Below are positions 9,436 through 19,406 of a stretch of DNA of 64,000 nucleotides, piece by piece. Below the pieces are notes generated by a model. The model ran no database searches, was not told where the DNA came from, and saw only the letters and a program-made list of their open reading frames with translations. The translations under genes were made by a program, and so were the position numbers. The DNA lies in the NCBI RefSeq assembly GCF_001902635.1, contig NZ_MJAO01000007.1, positions 1 through 64,000 of the forward strand, read 5' to 3'. Numbering within the stretch: position 1 is the first letter of the stretch; the number at the start of each line of letters is the position of its first letter. This DNA is from Serratia marcescens. Lineage in GTDB: Bacteria > Pseudomonadota > Gammaproteobacteria > Enterobacterales > Enterobacteriaceae.

Positions 9436-10418
9436 TGAGCGGGGCAAACCGCAGCGCGGCGCTTTACCGTTACAGCCTGCCGATGGAGGCGGGCGTGGTA
9501 CTGCGCAATCAGCGGTTGAAAACGCGTGACGGATTGGTGGTGCAGCTGCGTCAAGGAGATGGCGAAGGCTGGGGTGAGATCGCGCCGCTGCCGGAATTCA
9601 GCCGAGAAACGTCGGCGCAGGCCGAACAGGCCGCGCTGGCGTGGCTGCAAGCCTGGCTGGCGGGCAACGAACCGGATGACAGCGCGCTGCCCTCGGTGGC
9701 CTTTGGGCTCAGCTGTGCGCAGGCCGAACTGGAACAGCGCTTGCCGATGCAGGCGGATTTCCGCAAGGCGCCGCTGTGTACCGGTGATCCCGACGAGCTG
9801 TTCGAGATATTGAGCGCCTTGCCGGGCGAGAAAGTCGCCAAGGTGAAAGTGGGGCTGTATGAGGCGGTGCGCGACGGCATGATCGTCAACGTACTGTTGG
9901 AGGCGCTGCCGGATCTACGGCTGCGGCTGGACGCCAACCGCAGCTGGACCCGCGCCAAAGCCGACGGCTTCGCCAAATACGTCAACCCGGCGCTGCGCGA
10001 TCGCATCGCCTTTTTGGAGGAACCCTGCAAGACCCGCGATGAATCGCGCGATTTCGCGCGGGAGACCGGTATCGCCATCGCCTGGGATGAGAGTGTGCGC
10101 GAGGCGGACTTTGTGGTGCAGGCCGAGCCGGGCGTGGCGGCCATCGTGATTAAGCCGACGCTGGTCGGCAGCCTGGCGCGTTGTCGAACGTTGGTGGCGC
10201 AGGCGCACGCTGCGGGGCTGACGGCGGTGATCAGCTCCAGTATCGAATCCAGCCTGGGGTTGACCCAACTGGCGCGCATCGCCCGCTGGTTGACGCCGGA
10301 CACCGTGCCGGGGCTGGACACGCTGGGGCTGATGCAGGCGCAGGTGCTGCGCCCGTGGCCGGACAGCGCATTGCCGCTGCTGGATGTCTCGGCGCTGGAG
10401 TGCCTATGGCGCCGTTAA
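9435..10418 (+). CDS. menC: o-Succinylbenzoate synthase
   Basis: Enolase-superfamily dehydratase turning SHCHC into o-succinylbenzoate. The 327-residue protein shows the catalytic lysine pair in AKVKVGLYE (about residues 134-142), metal ligands in [17 protein letters not shown] and IAWDESV, and the second catalytic lysine in VIKPTLVGS. Its ATG overlaps the menB stop, and its last 13 bases overlap the menE start, giving tight translational coupling in the men operon. Confidence 0.95.
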   Translation: MSGANRSAALYRYSLPMEAGVVLRNQRLKTRDGLVVQLRQGDGEGWGEIAPLPEFSRETSAQAEQAALAWLQAWLAGNEPDDSALPSVAFGLSCAQAELEQRLPMQADFRKAPLCTGDPDELFEILSALPGEKVAKVKVGLYEAVRDGMIVNVLLEALPDLRLRLDANRSWTRAKADGFAKYVNPALRDRIAFLEEPCKTRDESRDFARETGIAIAWDESVREADFVVQAEPGVAAIVIKPTLVGSLARCRTLVAQAHAAGLTAVISSSIESSLGLTQLARIARWLTPDTVPGLDTLGLMQAQVLRPWPDSALPLLDVSALECLWRR

Positions 10419-11791
10419 GCGATTGGCCGTGGCGGCACTGGGCGCGTCTTCAGCCACAGGCGACGGCGCTGATGCTCGGCGAACAGCCGCTGAGCTGGCT
10501 GGCGTTGCAAAGCCAGGTGGATGAGCTGGCGGCGGATTTCCAGCATCAGGGCGTGGAGCCGGGCTGCGGCGTGGCGCTGTGCGGCAAAAACAGCTATCCG
10601 CTGCTGTTGGCCTATTTGGCGCTGCTGCAATGCGGCGCGCGCCTGTTGCCGCTCAATCCTGCCTTGCCGACCCCGCTGCTGGCGCAGCTGTTGCCGGAAT
10701 TGGACATGATCTTTGTCTTCGGCCCGGATCCGTTACCGGCGTTGCCGGCCAAGCTTATCCGGTTGACGCCACCTTCGACCGAACCGCGTTGGCCACATTT
10801 GCCGGTGTGGGATGCGCAGCGCCTGGCGACGCTGACGCTGACCTCCGGTTCCAGCGGTCTGCCGAAGGCGGCGGCCCACAGCTACGCCAATCATCTGGCC
10901 AGCGCCGCCGGGGTGTTGCAGCTGATGGATTTTCAGCGCGAGGATTGCTGGCTGCTGTCGCTGCCGCTGTTTCACGTCTCCGGGCAGGGTATCGTCTGGC
11001 GTTGGCTGGCGGCGGGCGCCCGGCTGGCGGTGCGCGAGATGCAGCCGCTGGCGGAGGCGTTGGCGGGATGCACCCATGCCTCGCTGGTGCCGACGCAGCT
11101 CTGGCGGCTGCTGGCGCAACCGTTGGCAGGCGTGACGTTGAAGGAAGTGCTGCTCGGTGGCGCGATGATCCCCGTGGATCTGACCGAACGGGCGGAAGCG
11201 GCGGGGATCCGCTGCTGGTGCGGCTACGGCCTGACCGAACTGGCTTCCACGGTGTGTGCCAAACGCGCCGATGCGCGGCCGGGGGTTGGCCTGCCGCTCG
11301 GCGGCCGCGAGATCAAACTGGTGGACGAAGAGGTCTGGGTCCGTGCCGACAGCCTGGCGCTCGGCTACTGGCGCCATGGTCATCTGCAGCCGCTGGCCGA
11401 TGAACAGGGCTGGTTTGCGACCCGCGATCGCGGCGTGATGTCCGAGGGGGAGCTGCGCATTCTCGGCCGACTGGACAATCTGTTTTTCAGCGGCGGTGAG
11501 GGGGTGCAGCCGGAGGATATCGAACGCGTGCTGGCCGCGCATCCGCAGATCACGCAGGCGTTTGTGGTGCCGGTGGCGGACGCCGAATTCGGCCAGCGCC
11601 CGGTGGCGGTGTTCGACGGCGAACCGTCGTTGTCGCTGGCGGCGCTGCTCGACTGGTCACAGGATAAGCTGGCCAATTTTCAGCGTCCGATGGCGCTGTT
11701 CCCATTGCCTGATGAGCTGAAAAACGGCGGCATCAAGATTTCTCGTCGTCAGCTGCAACAGTGGGTGACGGAACAGATATCCCAGGCATAA
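10406..11791 (+). CDS. menE: o-Succinylbenzoate-CoA ligase
   Basis: Acyl-adenylating enzyme that activates o-succinylbenzoate with ATP and CoA. It has 461 residues from the ATG at 10406. The adenylation loop [16 protein letters not shown], the [10 protein letters not shown] motif, the hinge/aspartate region WFATRDRG and a C-terminal [10 protein letters not shown] with the catalytic lysine are all present. The frame is open upstream to 10181 inside menC, but only the ATG at 10406 gives the expected MenE N-terminus ([16 protein letters not shown]). It is the last gene of the men operon and converges on katA. Confidence 0.95.
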   Translation: MAPLSDWPWRHWARLQPQATALMLGEQPLSWLALQSQVDELAADFQHQGVEPGCGVALCGKNSYPLLLAYLALLQCGARLLPLNPALPTPLLAQLLPELDMIFVFGPDPLPALPAKLIRLTPPSTEPRWPHLPVWDAQRLATLTLTSGSSGLPKAAAHSYANHLASAAGVLQLMDFQREDCWLLSLPLFHVSGQGIVWRWLAAGARLAVREMQPLAEALAGCTHASLVPTQLWRLLAQPLAGVTLKEVLLGGAMIPVDLTERAEAAGIRCWCGYGLTELASTVCAKRADARPGVGLPLGGREIKLVDEEVWVRADSLALGYWRHGHLQPLADEQGWFATRDRGVMSEGELRILGRLDNLFFSGGEGVQPEDIERVLAAHPQITQAFVVPVADAEFGQRPVAVFDGEPSLSLAALLDWSQDKLANFQRPMALFPLPDELKNGGIKISRRQLQQWVTEQISQA

Positions 11792-11816
11792 AAAAGCCGC
11801 CCGATAGGGCGGCTGG
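11790..11816 (-). terminator. Terminator after katA
   Basis: Perfect stem AGCCGCCC-GATA-GGGCGGCT (11795-11814). On the minus strand it is followed by a run of six T, so it is an intrinsic terminator for katA. On the plus strand it has no T-run, so it would serve menE poorly. Confidence 0.85.
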
Positions 11817-11834
11817 GCAGATGACGGCGACGGG

Positions 11835-13271
11835 TTATTTCAGCCCCAATGCCTTGGCGACGCCGGCGCCGTAGTCCGGATGCACTTTGGCGAACAGATC
11901 GACCTGACGGCGCTGGATCTGCTCCGGTACCTGCGACAGTTCGCCGGCGATGCGGGTGAACATGCGCTGGTGCTCTTCGGCGCTCAGCAGGTTGAACAGT
12001 GCGCGCGGCTGGCTGTAGTAATCGTCGTCTTCACGATGATTCCAATGGTCGGCTGCGCCTTCAATACTGAGCGGCGGCTCGCTGAAGTCCGGTTGCTCCT
12101 GGAACAGGCCGAAGCTGTTCGGTTCGTAGGTGGCGCCGTTGCCGCTGTTGCCGTCCACGCGCATCGCGCCGTCGCGATGGTAGTTGTGGAACGGACATTT
12201 GGCGCCGTTCACCGGGATCTGGTGATGGTTGACGCCCAGGCGGTAACGGTGCGCGTCGCCATAAGAGAACAGGCGGCCCTGCAGCATCTTATCCGGTGAG
12301 AAACCGACGCCCGGCACGACGTTGGCGGGGTTCATCGCCACTTGTTCGACTTCGGAGAAATAGTTGGCGGGGTTGCGGTTCAGCTCGAAATAACCGACGT
12401 CGATCAACGGGTAGTCGCCGTGCGGCCACACTTTGGTCAGATCAAACGGGTTATATGGCGTTTGCGAGGCTTCGCGTTCCGGCATGATCTGGATCTGCAG
12501 CTTCCAGCGCGGGAAGTCGCCGCGCTTGATGGCGTCGAACAGGTCGCGCTGCGAGCTTTCGCGATCCTTGGCGATGATCGCTTCCGCTTCTTCATCCATC
12601 AGGTTTTCAATGCCTTGCTCGCAGCGGAAGTGGAATTTCACCCAGAAGCGCTCGTTGGCGGCATTGATAAAGCTGAAGGTGTGGCTGCCGAAGCCGTGCA
12701 TGTGGCGATAAGACTTCGGAATGCCACGATCGCTGAAGTCGATGGTCAACTGGTGCAGCGACTCCGGCAGGTGGGAGAAGAAGTCCCACTTGTACACCGG
12801 GTTGCGCAGGTTGGTGTGCGGGTCGCGTTTCACCACGTGGTTGAGATCGGGGAATTTGAGCGGGTCGCGCAGGTAGAACACCGGCGTGTCGTTGCCGACC
12901 AGATCCCAGTTGCCTTCTTCGGTATAGAACTTCATGGCGAAGCCGCGAATGTCACGTTCGGCGTCGGCGGCGCCGCGTTCACCGGCCACGGTGGAGAAGC
13001 GGATAAACATGTCGGTCTGCTTGCCGACTTCGGAGAAGATCTTCGCACGCGTGTAGCGGGTGATGTCGTGAGTGACGGTAAAGGTGCCGTAGGCGCCGGA
13101 ACCCTTGGCATGCATGCGGCGCTCGGGGATAACCTCGCGGTCGAAGTGGGCCAGTTTTTCCAGGAACCAGACGTCCTGCAACAACATCGGGCCGCGTTTG
13201 CCTGCGGTGATCACGTTATTGTTATCGACAACCGGGGCACCGGCTGCGGTGGTCAGTCCTTTCTTGCTCAT
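11835..13271 (-). CDS. katA: Monofunctional haem catalase (small-subunit clade)
   Basis: Decomposes hydrogen peroxide in the cytoplasm. From the ATG at 13271 the product is 478 residues, the size of NADPH-binding small-subunit catalases. The distal histidine lies in [14 protein letters not shown], the essential Asn in [14 protein letters not shown], and the proximal haem tyrosine in [15 protein letters not shown]. The frame is open to 13295, but TAAGGAGCAAGTG directly before the 13271 ATG settles the start. It is monocistronic, with a terminator on its 3' side. No peroxide-sensor site could be assigned with confidence. Confidence 0.93.
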   Translation of the reverse strand: MSKKGLTTAAGAPVVDNNNVITAGKRGPMLLQDVWFLEKLAHFDREVIPERRMHAKGSGAYGTFTVTHDITRYTRAKIFSEVGKQTDMFIRFSTVAGERGAADAERDIRGFAMKFYTEEGNWDLVGNDTPVFYLRDPLKFPDLNHVVKRDPHTNLRNPVYKWDFFSHLPESLHQLTIDFSDRGIPKSYRHMHGFGSHTFSFINAANERFWVKFHFRCEQGIENLMDEEAEAIIAKDRESSQRDLFDAIKRGDFPRWKLQIQIMPEREASQTPYNPFDLTKVWPHGDYPLIDVGYFELNRNPANYFSEVEQVAMNPANVVPGVGFSPDKMLQGRLFSYGDAHRYRLGVNHHQIPVNGAKCPFHNYHRDGAMRVDGNSGNGATYEPNSFGLFQEQPDFSEPPLSIEGAADHWNHREDDDYYSQPRALFNLLSAEEHQRMFTRIAGELSQVPEQIQRRQVDLFAKVHPDYGAGVAKALGLK

Positions 13272-13609
13272 CACTTGCTCCTTATCGTAGTGCACTTGAG
13301 TAAAGACTCGGGCGGTTTAAGCGTTCATTAGCATAGTCCCTTGGCGGGGCTTCTTCCCCTGACCTTGGTCAAAGCCACTACTAGTTCTAGCCCTATTGCA
13401 AAGTGGCGGCAAATAGGTCTCGGTTATCGTTGGCATCGCCGTGGTGCATGGAGGGATTTATTTGCAAAAATTTACATTTATTTGATTATTGAAGAATTTT
13501 TTCTTAATTAGTCCTTAAATCCTCATTGCGCTTTGGTATAGACTCGTGACGTTATTATTATGCGTTGATTCGATCATTCGGTACGGATGACAAACCAGAG
13601 GGAAAGAAG
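13272..13609. other. katA-yfaZ divergent intergenic region
   Basis: 338 bases without a gene, holding the promoters of both divergent genes. The half near katA has short GC stems (GGCGGGGCTTCTTCCCC region). The half near yfaZ is AT-rich, with a plausible -10 (TATAGA, about 13539). No named operator is recognised. Confidence 0.5.
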
Positions 13610-14149
13610 ATGAAAAAGACTTGGGTCGCGTGCGCGGCAGGATTGCTGTTTGTGACCGGCGCGGCGAACGCCATCAGCGTGTCGGGCGAGGCCGGGCAGC
13701 ACTACACCAACCTGGGTGTTGGCATGAGCACCGGCTCTTCCGGCCTGGGCCTGACCGGCAACTGGGTGCGCAGCGACCACGACGGCAACGTCGGCAGCCT
13801 GGGGTTGAACTTCGGCGTGCCGTTGGGGCCGTTGACGGCGACGGTGGGCGCCAAAGCGCTGTACCTCAGCCCGAAAGACGGGAAGAGCGGCGGGGCGGTG
13901 GCACTGGGCGGCGGCCTGGATTGGGAGATTAACCGTTACTTCAGCCTGCACGGCGAAGGTTACTTTGCCCCTGAATCCTTCACCAGCGGCGTGAAAGCGT
14001 ATAGCGAAGCCAGCGGCGGCTTGCGCTGGAAGTTCCGTCCGCTGAGCGTGGACGTGGGTTACCGTTACATGCAGATGGAAGGCAAAGACGGGCGTCGCGA
14101 TAATACTCTGGCCGACGGCCCTTACGTCGGCGTCGGTCTGAGCTTCTGA
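13610..14149 (+). CDS. yfaZ: YfaZ-family outer-membrane beta-barrel protein
   Basis: Exported protein of 179 residues with a classical signal peptide (MKKTWVACAAGLLFVTGAANA, cleavage expected after residue 21) and alternating strands ending in the outer-membrane signature GPYVGVGLSF with a terminal Phe. The whole pattern matches E. coli YfaZ, a barrel of unknown function. The frame is open from 13565, but AGAGGGAAAGAAG before the ATG at 13610 and the signal peptide fix the start. It lies beside yfaY, as in E. coli, here separated by tyrP. Confidence 0.87.
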   Translation: MKKTWVACAAGLLFVTGAANAISVSGEAGQHYTNLGVGMSTGSSGLGLTGNWVRSDHDGNVGSLGLNFGVPLGPLTATVGAKALYLSPKDGKSGGAVALGGGLDWEINRYFSLHGEGYFAPESFTSGVKAYSEASGGLRWKFRPLSVDVGYRYMQMEGKDGRRDNTLADGPYVGVGLSF

Positions 14150-14155
14150 CGCTAC

Positions 14156-14184
14156 GAAAAAAGGGGCCATTTCGGCCCCTTTAT
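14156..14184. terminator. Bidirectional terminator yfaZ/tyrP
   Basis: AAAAAAGGGGCC-ATTTC-GGCCCCTTTAT: a six-pair GC stem (14163-14168 with 14174-14179), flanked by A and T runs. It can end transcription from both convergent genes. Confidence 0.85.
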
Positions 14185-14198
14185 CCTTTCTGTTTCGC

Positions 14199-15407
14199 TT
14201 ACCCGACCGCCGGCAGCATGCCGCTGGCGATGCCCAATTGGATGGCGATCACCGTAATCCCGCAGACAAACACCAACGCCAGTGCAGGGGTACCGCCCCA
14301 GACGCGATACTGCGCCTGATGCTTTTGGCGCGTTTTCCACACCAGCAGTGAAGGCAGCAGCAACGCCAGCACCGACAGGGCGATGGCGGCGAATCCCAGT
14401 GCCAGCACGAAGCCGCGCGGGTAAAACAGCGCGAAGGCCAGTGGCGGCAGGAAGGTGATGGCACCGGTTTGCAGGCGGCCGCGCACGTTGTCTTGCCGCT
14501 TGAACAGGTCGGCCAGGAAATCGAACAGCCCGAGCGCCACGCCGAGGAACGAGGTCGCCAGCGCCAGATCGGCGAACAGGTGCACTGCCAGTTCAACATG
14601 CGGCGAAGCCACCGCGTCGCGCACCGCCTGCAACAGGCCGTTTAGCCCCGCTTGCTGTGCCAGGATGCCGACGAAGGTGTCGGAACTGATGCTACCCAGC
14701 GTCGCCAACTGCCAGAAGATGTAGGCCATCAGCGGGATCGCGCTGCCAATGATGAACACCCAACGCAGTTTGCGAATATTGCCGCCCATGTAGTTGACGA
14801 CGCTCGGCACGCTGCCGTGGAAACCGAATGAGGTGAAGATCACCGGAATGGCCGACAGCGCCAAACCTTGTTCCAGCGGCAGCGTCATCAGATTGGTTTG
14901 GTGGATGTTCGGCAACATCAGGCCAAGCATCACCACCAGAAACACCACCTTGGCGCTAAACAGGATACGGTTGAACAAATCGACCGAATGGGTACCGATG
15001 CACACCACGCCGCCGGCCACCAGGGTGAACAGCAGGACGCCGAGCGAAACCGGGAAGTCCTGTGAAGTCCATTGGCTGATGCTGGTGGCGAGCAGTTCAC
15101 CGGCGCCGCTGATATAGGCGGCGGTGAGGGCGTACATCAGAAACATCATGCTGAAGCTGGTCAGCCACTGGCCGCCGCCGCCGAGATAACGTTTGGCGAG
15201 CGTGCCCAGACCGGTATCCGCTTGCTCATGCTGATAAACCTCTACCAGTAGCAGCGCGGTGTAACACATCAACAGCCACAGCCCGACCAGTAAGGCCAGC
15301 GTAACGCCGAAACCGACGCCGGCCGCTGCCAGTGGCATCGCCAGCATCCCGGCGCCAATGGTGGTGCCCGCCACGATAAAAACACTGCCAAGAGTGCGAT
15401 TCTTCAC
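14199..15407 (-). CDS. tyrP: Tyrosine-specific transporter
   Basis: Proton-driven tyrosine importer of the hydroxy/aromatic amino acid permease family in the inner membrane. Its 402 residues begin [20 protein letters not shown], essentially the E. coli TyrP N-terminus, and the resemblance continues throughout ([57 protein letters not shown] broken here for length). About 11 membrane segments are visible. Expression is probably repressed by TyrR with tyrosine, from two boxes upstream (see 15491-15531). It converges on yfaZ. Confidence 0.93.
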   Translation of the reverse strand: MKNRTLGSVFIVAGTTIGAGMLAMPLAAAGVGFGVTLALLVGLWLLMCYTALLLVEVYQHEQADTGLGTLAKRYLGGGGQWLTSFSMMFLMYALTAAYISGAGELLATSISQWTSQDFPVSLGVLLFTLVAGGVVCIGTHSVDLFNRILFSAKVVFLVVMLGLMLPNIHQTNLMTLPLEQGLALSAIPVIFTSFGFHGSVPSVVNYMGGNIRKLRWVFIIGSAIPLMAYIFWQLATLGSISSDTFVGILAQQAGLNGLLQAVRDAVASPHVELAVHLFADLALATSFLGVALGLFDFLADLFKRQDNVRGRLQTGAITFLPPLAFALFYPRGFVLALGFAAIALSVLALLLPSLLVWKTRQKHQAQYRVWGGTPALALVFVCGITVIAIQLGIASGMLPAVG

Positions 15408-15490
15408 GTTTTTTCTCTATCAGCCAAAAGATTTGGGAAATTATAGGTAACGATTTCTGAGGATGGCAGGATAGTGGAAGCCCTAATTTG

Positions 15491-15531
15491 TGTCAAACCG
15501 ACGTTACGCAAGGTGTAATTTAATGTTTACA
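15491..15531 (-). promoter_or_regulatory. Tandem TyrR boxes upstream of tyrP
   Basis: TGTAATTTAATGTTTACA (15514-15531) closely fits the TyrR consensus TGTAAA-N6-TTTACA. A weaker TGTCAAACCGACGTTACG lies at 15491-15508, so the two centres are 23 bp apart, the strong-plus-weak arrangement used by TyrR for tyrosine-dependent control. They lie 84-124 bases upstream of the tyrP start. Confidence 0.7.
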
Positions 15532-15652
15532 TCTCTGGGTGCGGCATCGCGTGTGAGGTGCAGGCCGATGACTGAAATTATCCGACGGCAGCTAGTGAAA
15601 AGTTATTTACGGGCTTCTATAGTGGAATGACCAAAAAATGTGGGAGAGATCA

Positions 15653-16849
15653 ATGTTAAGGGTGGAGATGCTCAGCACCGGCGATGAGGTGCTGCACGGG
15701 CAAATTATTGATACCAACGCCGCCTGGCTGGCGGACTACCTGTTCCAGCAGGGCGTACCGATGAGCGGGCGTGAAACGGTAGGGGACAGCCTCTCCGCTT
15801 TGATCGAAATCCTGCAGGAACGGAGCCATATCGCCGATGTGCTGATCGTCAATGGCGGCTTGGGGCCGACCAGCGACGATCTCAGCGCGTTGGCCGCCGC
15901 CAAAGCCTGCGGCGTGCCGCTGGTGGAACGGGCGGACTGGCTGGCGCGCATGGAAGCCTATTTCGCCGAACGCGGGCGGCCGATGGCCCCTTCCAACCGC
16001 AAGCAGGCGCAGATCCCGGCCAACGCGGAAATGCTGGATAACCCGGTGGGCACCGCCTGCGGTTTCGCGTTGCAGCTGAACAAATGCCAGATGTTCTTCA
16101 CCCCTGGCGTGCCTTCCGAATTCAAAGTGATGGTCGAGCAGCAAATTGTGCCGCGCTTGCGTCAGCGCTTCACCTTGCCGGCACCGCCTCTGTGCCTGCG
16201 TCTGACCACTTTCGGCACGTCCGAAAGCGATTTGGCCGCCGAGCTGGACGGCATGCCGCTGCCGCCGGAGGTGGTGCTGGGTTATCGTTCATCCAGCCCA
16301 ATCATCGAACTGAAGCTGACCGGGCCGGAAAGCCGGCGTGCGGAAATGGAGCTGGCCTGGCAGCGCGTGCGCGAGGTGGCGGGGGACAACTGCATCTTTG
16401 AAGGCACCGCCGGGTTGCCGGCGACGCTGACACAGCGCCTGAATCAGCAAGGGCTGAAGCTGGCGTTGAGCGAGCAATTCAGCGGCGGGTTGATCAATCT
16501 GCAGCTGCAGAGCGAAGGTGCCCCGCTGGCAGGGGGCGAGCTGTTGCCGGCGCACTGTATCGAAACGCTGGAAACGACGCTGGCGCGCGCCCGCTCGCTG
16601 GCGGAGCTGACCGGTGCGCCGTTGGCGTTGGCGGTCAGCGCCATGCGTGATGAGCAGGTGAGCATCGCGCTGCATACGCCGCGCGGCGGCATTGGCCAGA
16701 CCGTGCGTTATCGCGCGTCGCGCCACGGCCTGCGGCTGCGTCAGGAGTCGGTGGCGATGCTGGCGTTGGATATGCTGCGCCGCTGGCTGAACGGCAGCCA
16801 GGCGTGCGGTAAAAACGCCTGGCTGGAGGTGGTGGAAATTATCGAGTGA
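15653..16849 (+). CDS. yfaY: CinA-like protein YfaY (NMN-deamidase-like family)
   Basis: Cytoplasmic protein of 398 residues, near the E. coli YfaY length. The molybdopterin-binding/CinA N-terminal domain is clear (VEMLSTGDEVLHGQIIDTNA; NGGLGPTSDDLSALAAA; FFTPGVPSEFKVMVEQQI), followed by a C-terminal domain corresponding to the CinA deamidase part but lacking an obvious catalytic motif, as in E. coli YfaY. The true biochemical role is unsettled. GGGAGAGATCA supports the ATG at 15653 over the ATG at 15638. It diverges from tyrP. Confidence 0.87.
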   Translation: MLRVEMLSTGDEVLHGQIIDTNAAWLADYLFQQGVPMSGRETVGDSLSALIEILQERSHIADVLIVNGGLGPTSDDLSALAAAKACGVPLVERADWLARMEAYFAERGRPMAPSNRKQAQIPANAEMLDNPVGTACGFALQLNKCQMFFTPGVPSEFKVMVEQQIVPRLRQRFTLPAPPLCLRLTTFGTSESDLAAELDGMPLPPEVVLGYRSSSPIIELKLTGPESRRAEMELAWQRVREVAGDNCIFEGTAGLPATLTQRLNQQGLKLALSEQFSGGLINLQLQSEGAPLAGGELLPAHCIETLETTLARARSLAELTGAPLALAVSAMRDEQVSIALHTPRGGIGQTVRYRASRHGLRLRQESVAMLALDMLRRWLNGSQACGKNAWLEVVEIIE

Positions 16850-18062
16850 CGGTGGTCGGCGCTGAGCTGCCGGCTTCACTGCTCTGCAGCAGCCGTTCGG
16901 ACGCCAGGCGTGACAGGCGTATCGCCGCCGCGCCCCGCGTTTGCAGATCTGCGGCATAGGCCCTGAGCGCCAGCGCGGCACTGCCGGCCTGCGCCAGATG
17001 CGTCGCCAGGCTGGCGGCGTCCGCCAGCGCGGTGTTGGCGCCGAGCCCGCCCGCCGGACTCATGGCGTGTACGGCGTCGCCGAGAAAGGCGATACGTTCG
17101 CTGTGCCACACCGGCATCTCCGCCGTGACCTGCACCGCCCGCAGGCTGAGCGACAGGGGATCCGCCAGCGCTAACGCCGTTTGCAAAGCCGGGGCCCATC
17201 CCTGCGAGATATGCCGTACGCGCGCCTGCAGCGCGGCACTATCTTCCGTTCGCGCCGGCCCGCCTAGCCGCTCGGCCGATCCGATACAGGCCCAATAGAG
17301 GTAGTCGTCGACCGGCGAGAGTTGGCAATCGGGCGCGTAGTCGGCCGCCAGCTGCACCATGGGTGCCTGAAAGCGCATCGGTTCAACCACCAGCGATAAA
17401 CCGTCGGCGAAGATGACCGACACGCCATGCAGCAGCTCGGGTGCCAACCGGGAGCGGGTCATCGCATCGAGCGGCGTTTTACCGTAGAGGGTGACCGCGC
17501 CGCTGTCTTCAGGCTCTGCGGCGGGCAAACAGCGCCGCCGCACCAGCGAGTTGACACCGTCGGCGGCGATCAGCACATCGACCCGCACTTGCTCGCCGTT
17601 GGCGAACTGAAGTTCCACGCCCTGCGGCGTTTGTGCAAATTCACGCAGGGTATAGCCGAAGCGCACCCGGTCTTGCAGACCGGCTAGCAGGATTTCGCGC
17701 AGCGTTTGCCGATGCACGCCGAGATCGCCGCTCGGTTCCTGCGCCTGCCGCGGGCTGGAGGGCAGCCAGTGCTCGGGGCGTCGGGCGTTGAGCGGGGCAA
17801 GCTGCGGATCCCATAGATTGCTCTCGCCGCTGTTTTGCGCGCTGGCGGCGCAGAGCAACCGGAAGTGCGCCGGCGGCAGACAGGCGGCTAGCGCCTGCTG
17901 GCCCGACGGATCGATGCGCAGCCGGTAGCCCTGACCGCGTGCCTGCGGCGTGGCGTCGCGTTCAAACACCGTGGCGTGGATACCGAAGCGGCGCAGCCCC
18001 TGAGCCAGACACAGACCGCCGGGCCCGGCGCCGATAATGCCAATGCTGAGTGTTGTCATCAT
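16839..18062 (-). CDS. FAD-dependent aromatic-type monooxygenase
   Basis: Flavoprotein monooxygenase (PHBH/TetX-like group) of about 407 residues. It shows the FAD-binding GxGxxG at the N-terminus (IGIIGAGPGGLCLAQGLRR), the DG motif LIAADGVNSLVRRR around residue 170, and the second FAD motif FLGDAVHAMSPAGGLGANTALADAA (split as FLGDAVHAMSP / AGGLGANTALADAA) near residue 300. The substrate cannot be deduced; members hydroxylate aromatics, polyketides or antibiotics. ACGAGGAAAC precedes the ATGATG at 18062/18059. The gene is divergent from an AraC regulator, which is its probable controller. Its end overlaps the convergent yfaY stop by 11 bases. Confidence 0.8.
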   Translation of the reverse strand: MMTTLSIGIIGAGPGGLCLAQGLRRFGIHATVFERDATPQARGQGYRLRIDPSGQQALAACLPPAHFRLLCAASAQNSGESNLWDPQLAPLNARRPEHWLPSSPRQAQEPSGDLGVHRQTLREILLAGLQDRVRFGYTLREFAQTPQGVELQFANGEQVRVDVLIAADGVNSLVRRRCLPAAEPEDSGAVTLYGKTPLDAMTRSRLAPELLHGVSVIFADGLSLVVEPMRFQAPMVQLAADYAPDCQLSPVDDYLYWACIGSAERLGGPARTEDSAALQARVRHISQGWAPALQTALALADPLSLSLRAVQVTAEMPVWHSERIAFLGDAVHAMSPAGGLGANTALADAASLATHLAQAGSAALALRAYAADLQTRGAAAIRLSRLASERLLQSSEAGSSAPTTVTR

Positions 18063-18169
18063 GTTTCCTCGTGAGTCAGTGGCCACAGACGGTTGCGGCC
18101 GGAAGCATTTCATTATGTCGGTGCGGGGAAAGGCAGGTATAACGGTACCTGGACTAAAAATAGTGATTA

Positions 18170-19000
18170 GTGGCCAATATGCGCGATAACCCTCAACCTA
18201 CCCACGATGACTGCAGCGAATGGCGGGCGGGCCCCTGGCTGATTGCCCTTGGTGGCCGCGATACGGCAGGCCGGGAGTACCGGCTGGGCACGCGTGAATA
18301 CGACTGGCATCAACATATACGCGGGCAGTTGCTGTGCGTCGAAAGCGGTTTGCTGCATGTACGCACGGCGCAGGGCGATTGGGTACTGCCGCCGCAGCGG
18401 GCGGGCTGGATCCCGCCGGCGACGGAACATCGGGTGCAGGTCTGCGGTGCGCTGAGCGGCTGGAGTTTGCTGCTGGCGCCGGCGGCCTGCGCCGACCTGG
18501 CGAATAAACCGTGCGTTATCGGCATCAGCGCCGTGCTACAGGCGCTGGCTCGGCGGGCGGAAACCTGGGACAAGCGCAGTGCGCTCACTCCGGAACAGGA
18601 GCGAATGGCGCAGGTGATGCGGGATGAGATACGTCTGGCGCCGACGGAACCGCTGCATTTGCCGATGTCGCCCCATCCGCGCCTGGCCGGCGTTCTGCAG
18701 GCTTTGCTGGCGCAGCCGGGGAGCGAACGTTCGCTGGAAGCCTGGGCCAAATGGGGGGCGATGTCGCCACGCACGCTGCGGCGGCTGATGATCGTTGAAA
18801 CGGGGCTGAGTTTTGCCCAGTGGCGTCAGCAGGCACGGTTGTCATATGCATTGGCGAAGCTGGCCGAAGGTGAAACGGTGCTGCAGATCTCAGAAACGCT
18901 GGGATATGCCTCGCCGAGCAATTTTATCGCCATGTTTCGCAAAGCCTTTGGCGATTCTCCGGCGCGTTATTTTTCCGCATCGGCAGGAAAGGGGGGCTAA
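18170..19000 (+). CDS. AraC-family regulator with cupin sensor domain
   Basis: Transcriptional activator of 276 residues. The first half is a cupin-like domain (EYDWHQHIRGQLLCVESGLL, then WVLPPQRAGWIPPATEHRV), and the C-terminal 100 residues hold the two AraC helix-turn-helix units (SLEAWAKWGAMSPRTLRRLM and ISETLGYASPSNFIAMFRKA). The frame begins at GTG 18170 and also offers ATG 18179; neither has a good ribosome site. It is divergent from the FAD monooxygenase (107-bp gap) and probably regulates it. The inducer is unknown. Confidence 0.8.
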   Translation: MANMRDNPQPTHDDCSEWRAGPWLIALGGRDTAGREYRLGTREYDWHQHIRGQLLCVESGLLHVRTAQGDWVLPPQRAGWIPPATEHRVQVCGALSGWSLLLAPAACADLANKPCVIGISAVLQALARRAETWDKRSALTPEQERMAQVMRDEIRLAPTEPLHLPMSPHPRLAGVLQALLAQPGSERSLEAWAKWGAMSPRTLRRLMIVETGLSFAQWRQQARLSYALAKLAEGETVLQISETLGYASPSNFIAMFRKAFGDSPARYFSASAGKGG

Positions 19001-19156
19001 ACAGACCGGTGGTGAGGGGGGATGCTGTAGTGACGGTTATATATCCCTGATTAATCATAATCTTATAGGGGATATTCGCGGCGAGGGAATGCTGTTACTC
19101 TTTTGGCGGGTGCTTGAGACTGTTCGTCTTGGGCATTGTGTGACAAGGCGGATAGA

Positions 19157-19210
19157 TGAAAGCCCCAGACTGACTCTCAATCAGAATGGGGCTGCACATA
19201 CCGCCTAGAC
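19157..19210 (-). ncRNA. Candidate Sok-like antisense RNA
   Basis: On the strand opposite the hok leader, TTGCCT (19245-19240), a 17-bp spacer and TACCAT (19222-19217) form a moderate promoter. An RNA starting near 19210 would end at the strong hairpin AGCCCCA ... TGGGGCT (19161-19193), which on this strand is followed by TTTCATC. Position and size fit the Sok antisense RNAs of hok/sok systems, which block leader-frame translation. This is inferred from position and motifs only. Confidence 0.5.
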
Positions 19211-19216
19211 ACCGGT

Positions 19217-19387
19217 ATGGTAGCCCCTTCACAGCAAGGAGGCAAGCATGCGCTTAAGGCATGTGTTTCATTCGTTAACCGTTGTATGTATTACGGTTTT
19301 GTTATTTATCTGGATGATAAGAGACTCGCTGTGCGAGCTGAAAATCTACCAGGAAAATATCACTATCCTGATCAGGTTGGCGTGTGA
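19217..19387 (+). CDS. Mok-like leader reading frame overlapping hok
   Basis: A 56-codon frame beginning ATGGTAGCCCCTTCACAGC, overlapping the toxin gene in a different frame and ending inside it. In hok/sok systems an overlapping leader frame (mok) couples toxin translation to a step that the antisense RNA can block. Position, overlap and the sequence around its start match that plan. It is too short and unconserved to be certain that a stable peptide is made. Confidence 0.5.
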   Translation: MVAPSQQGGKHALKACVSFVNRCMYYGFVIYLDDKRLAVRAENLPGKYHYPDQVGV

Positions 19388-19400
19388 GGTGAAGCGGTAA
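19248..19400 (+). CDS. Hok/Gef-family small membrane toxin
   Basis: A 50-residue protein: MRLRHVFHSLTVVCITVLLF, then IWMIRDSLCELKIYQENITI and LIRLACEVKR. It has one membrane helix (about residues 8-24) followed by the hallmark SLCEL cysteine segment and a short periplasmic-type tail, as in Hok, Gef and HokB-E. These toxins depolarise the inner membrane and are silenced by a Sok antisense RNA. A perfect AAGGAGGCAAGC precedes the ATG. A leader hairpin (19161-19193), an overlapping mok-like frame and a 3' hairpin (19407-19424) complete the type I toxin-antitoxin layout. It lies between the AraC gene and yfaE with no other mobile marks. Confidence 0.8.
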   Translation: MRLRHVFHSLTVVCITVLLFIWMIRDSLCELKIYQENITILIRLACEVKR

Positions 19401-19406
19401 TCATAG

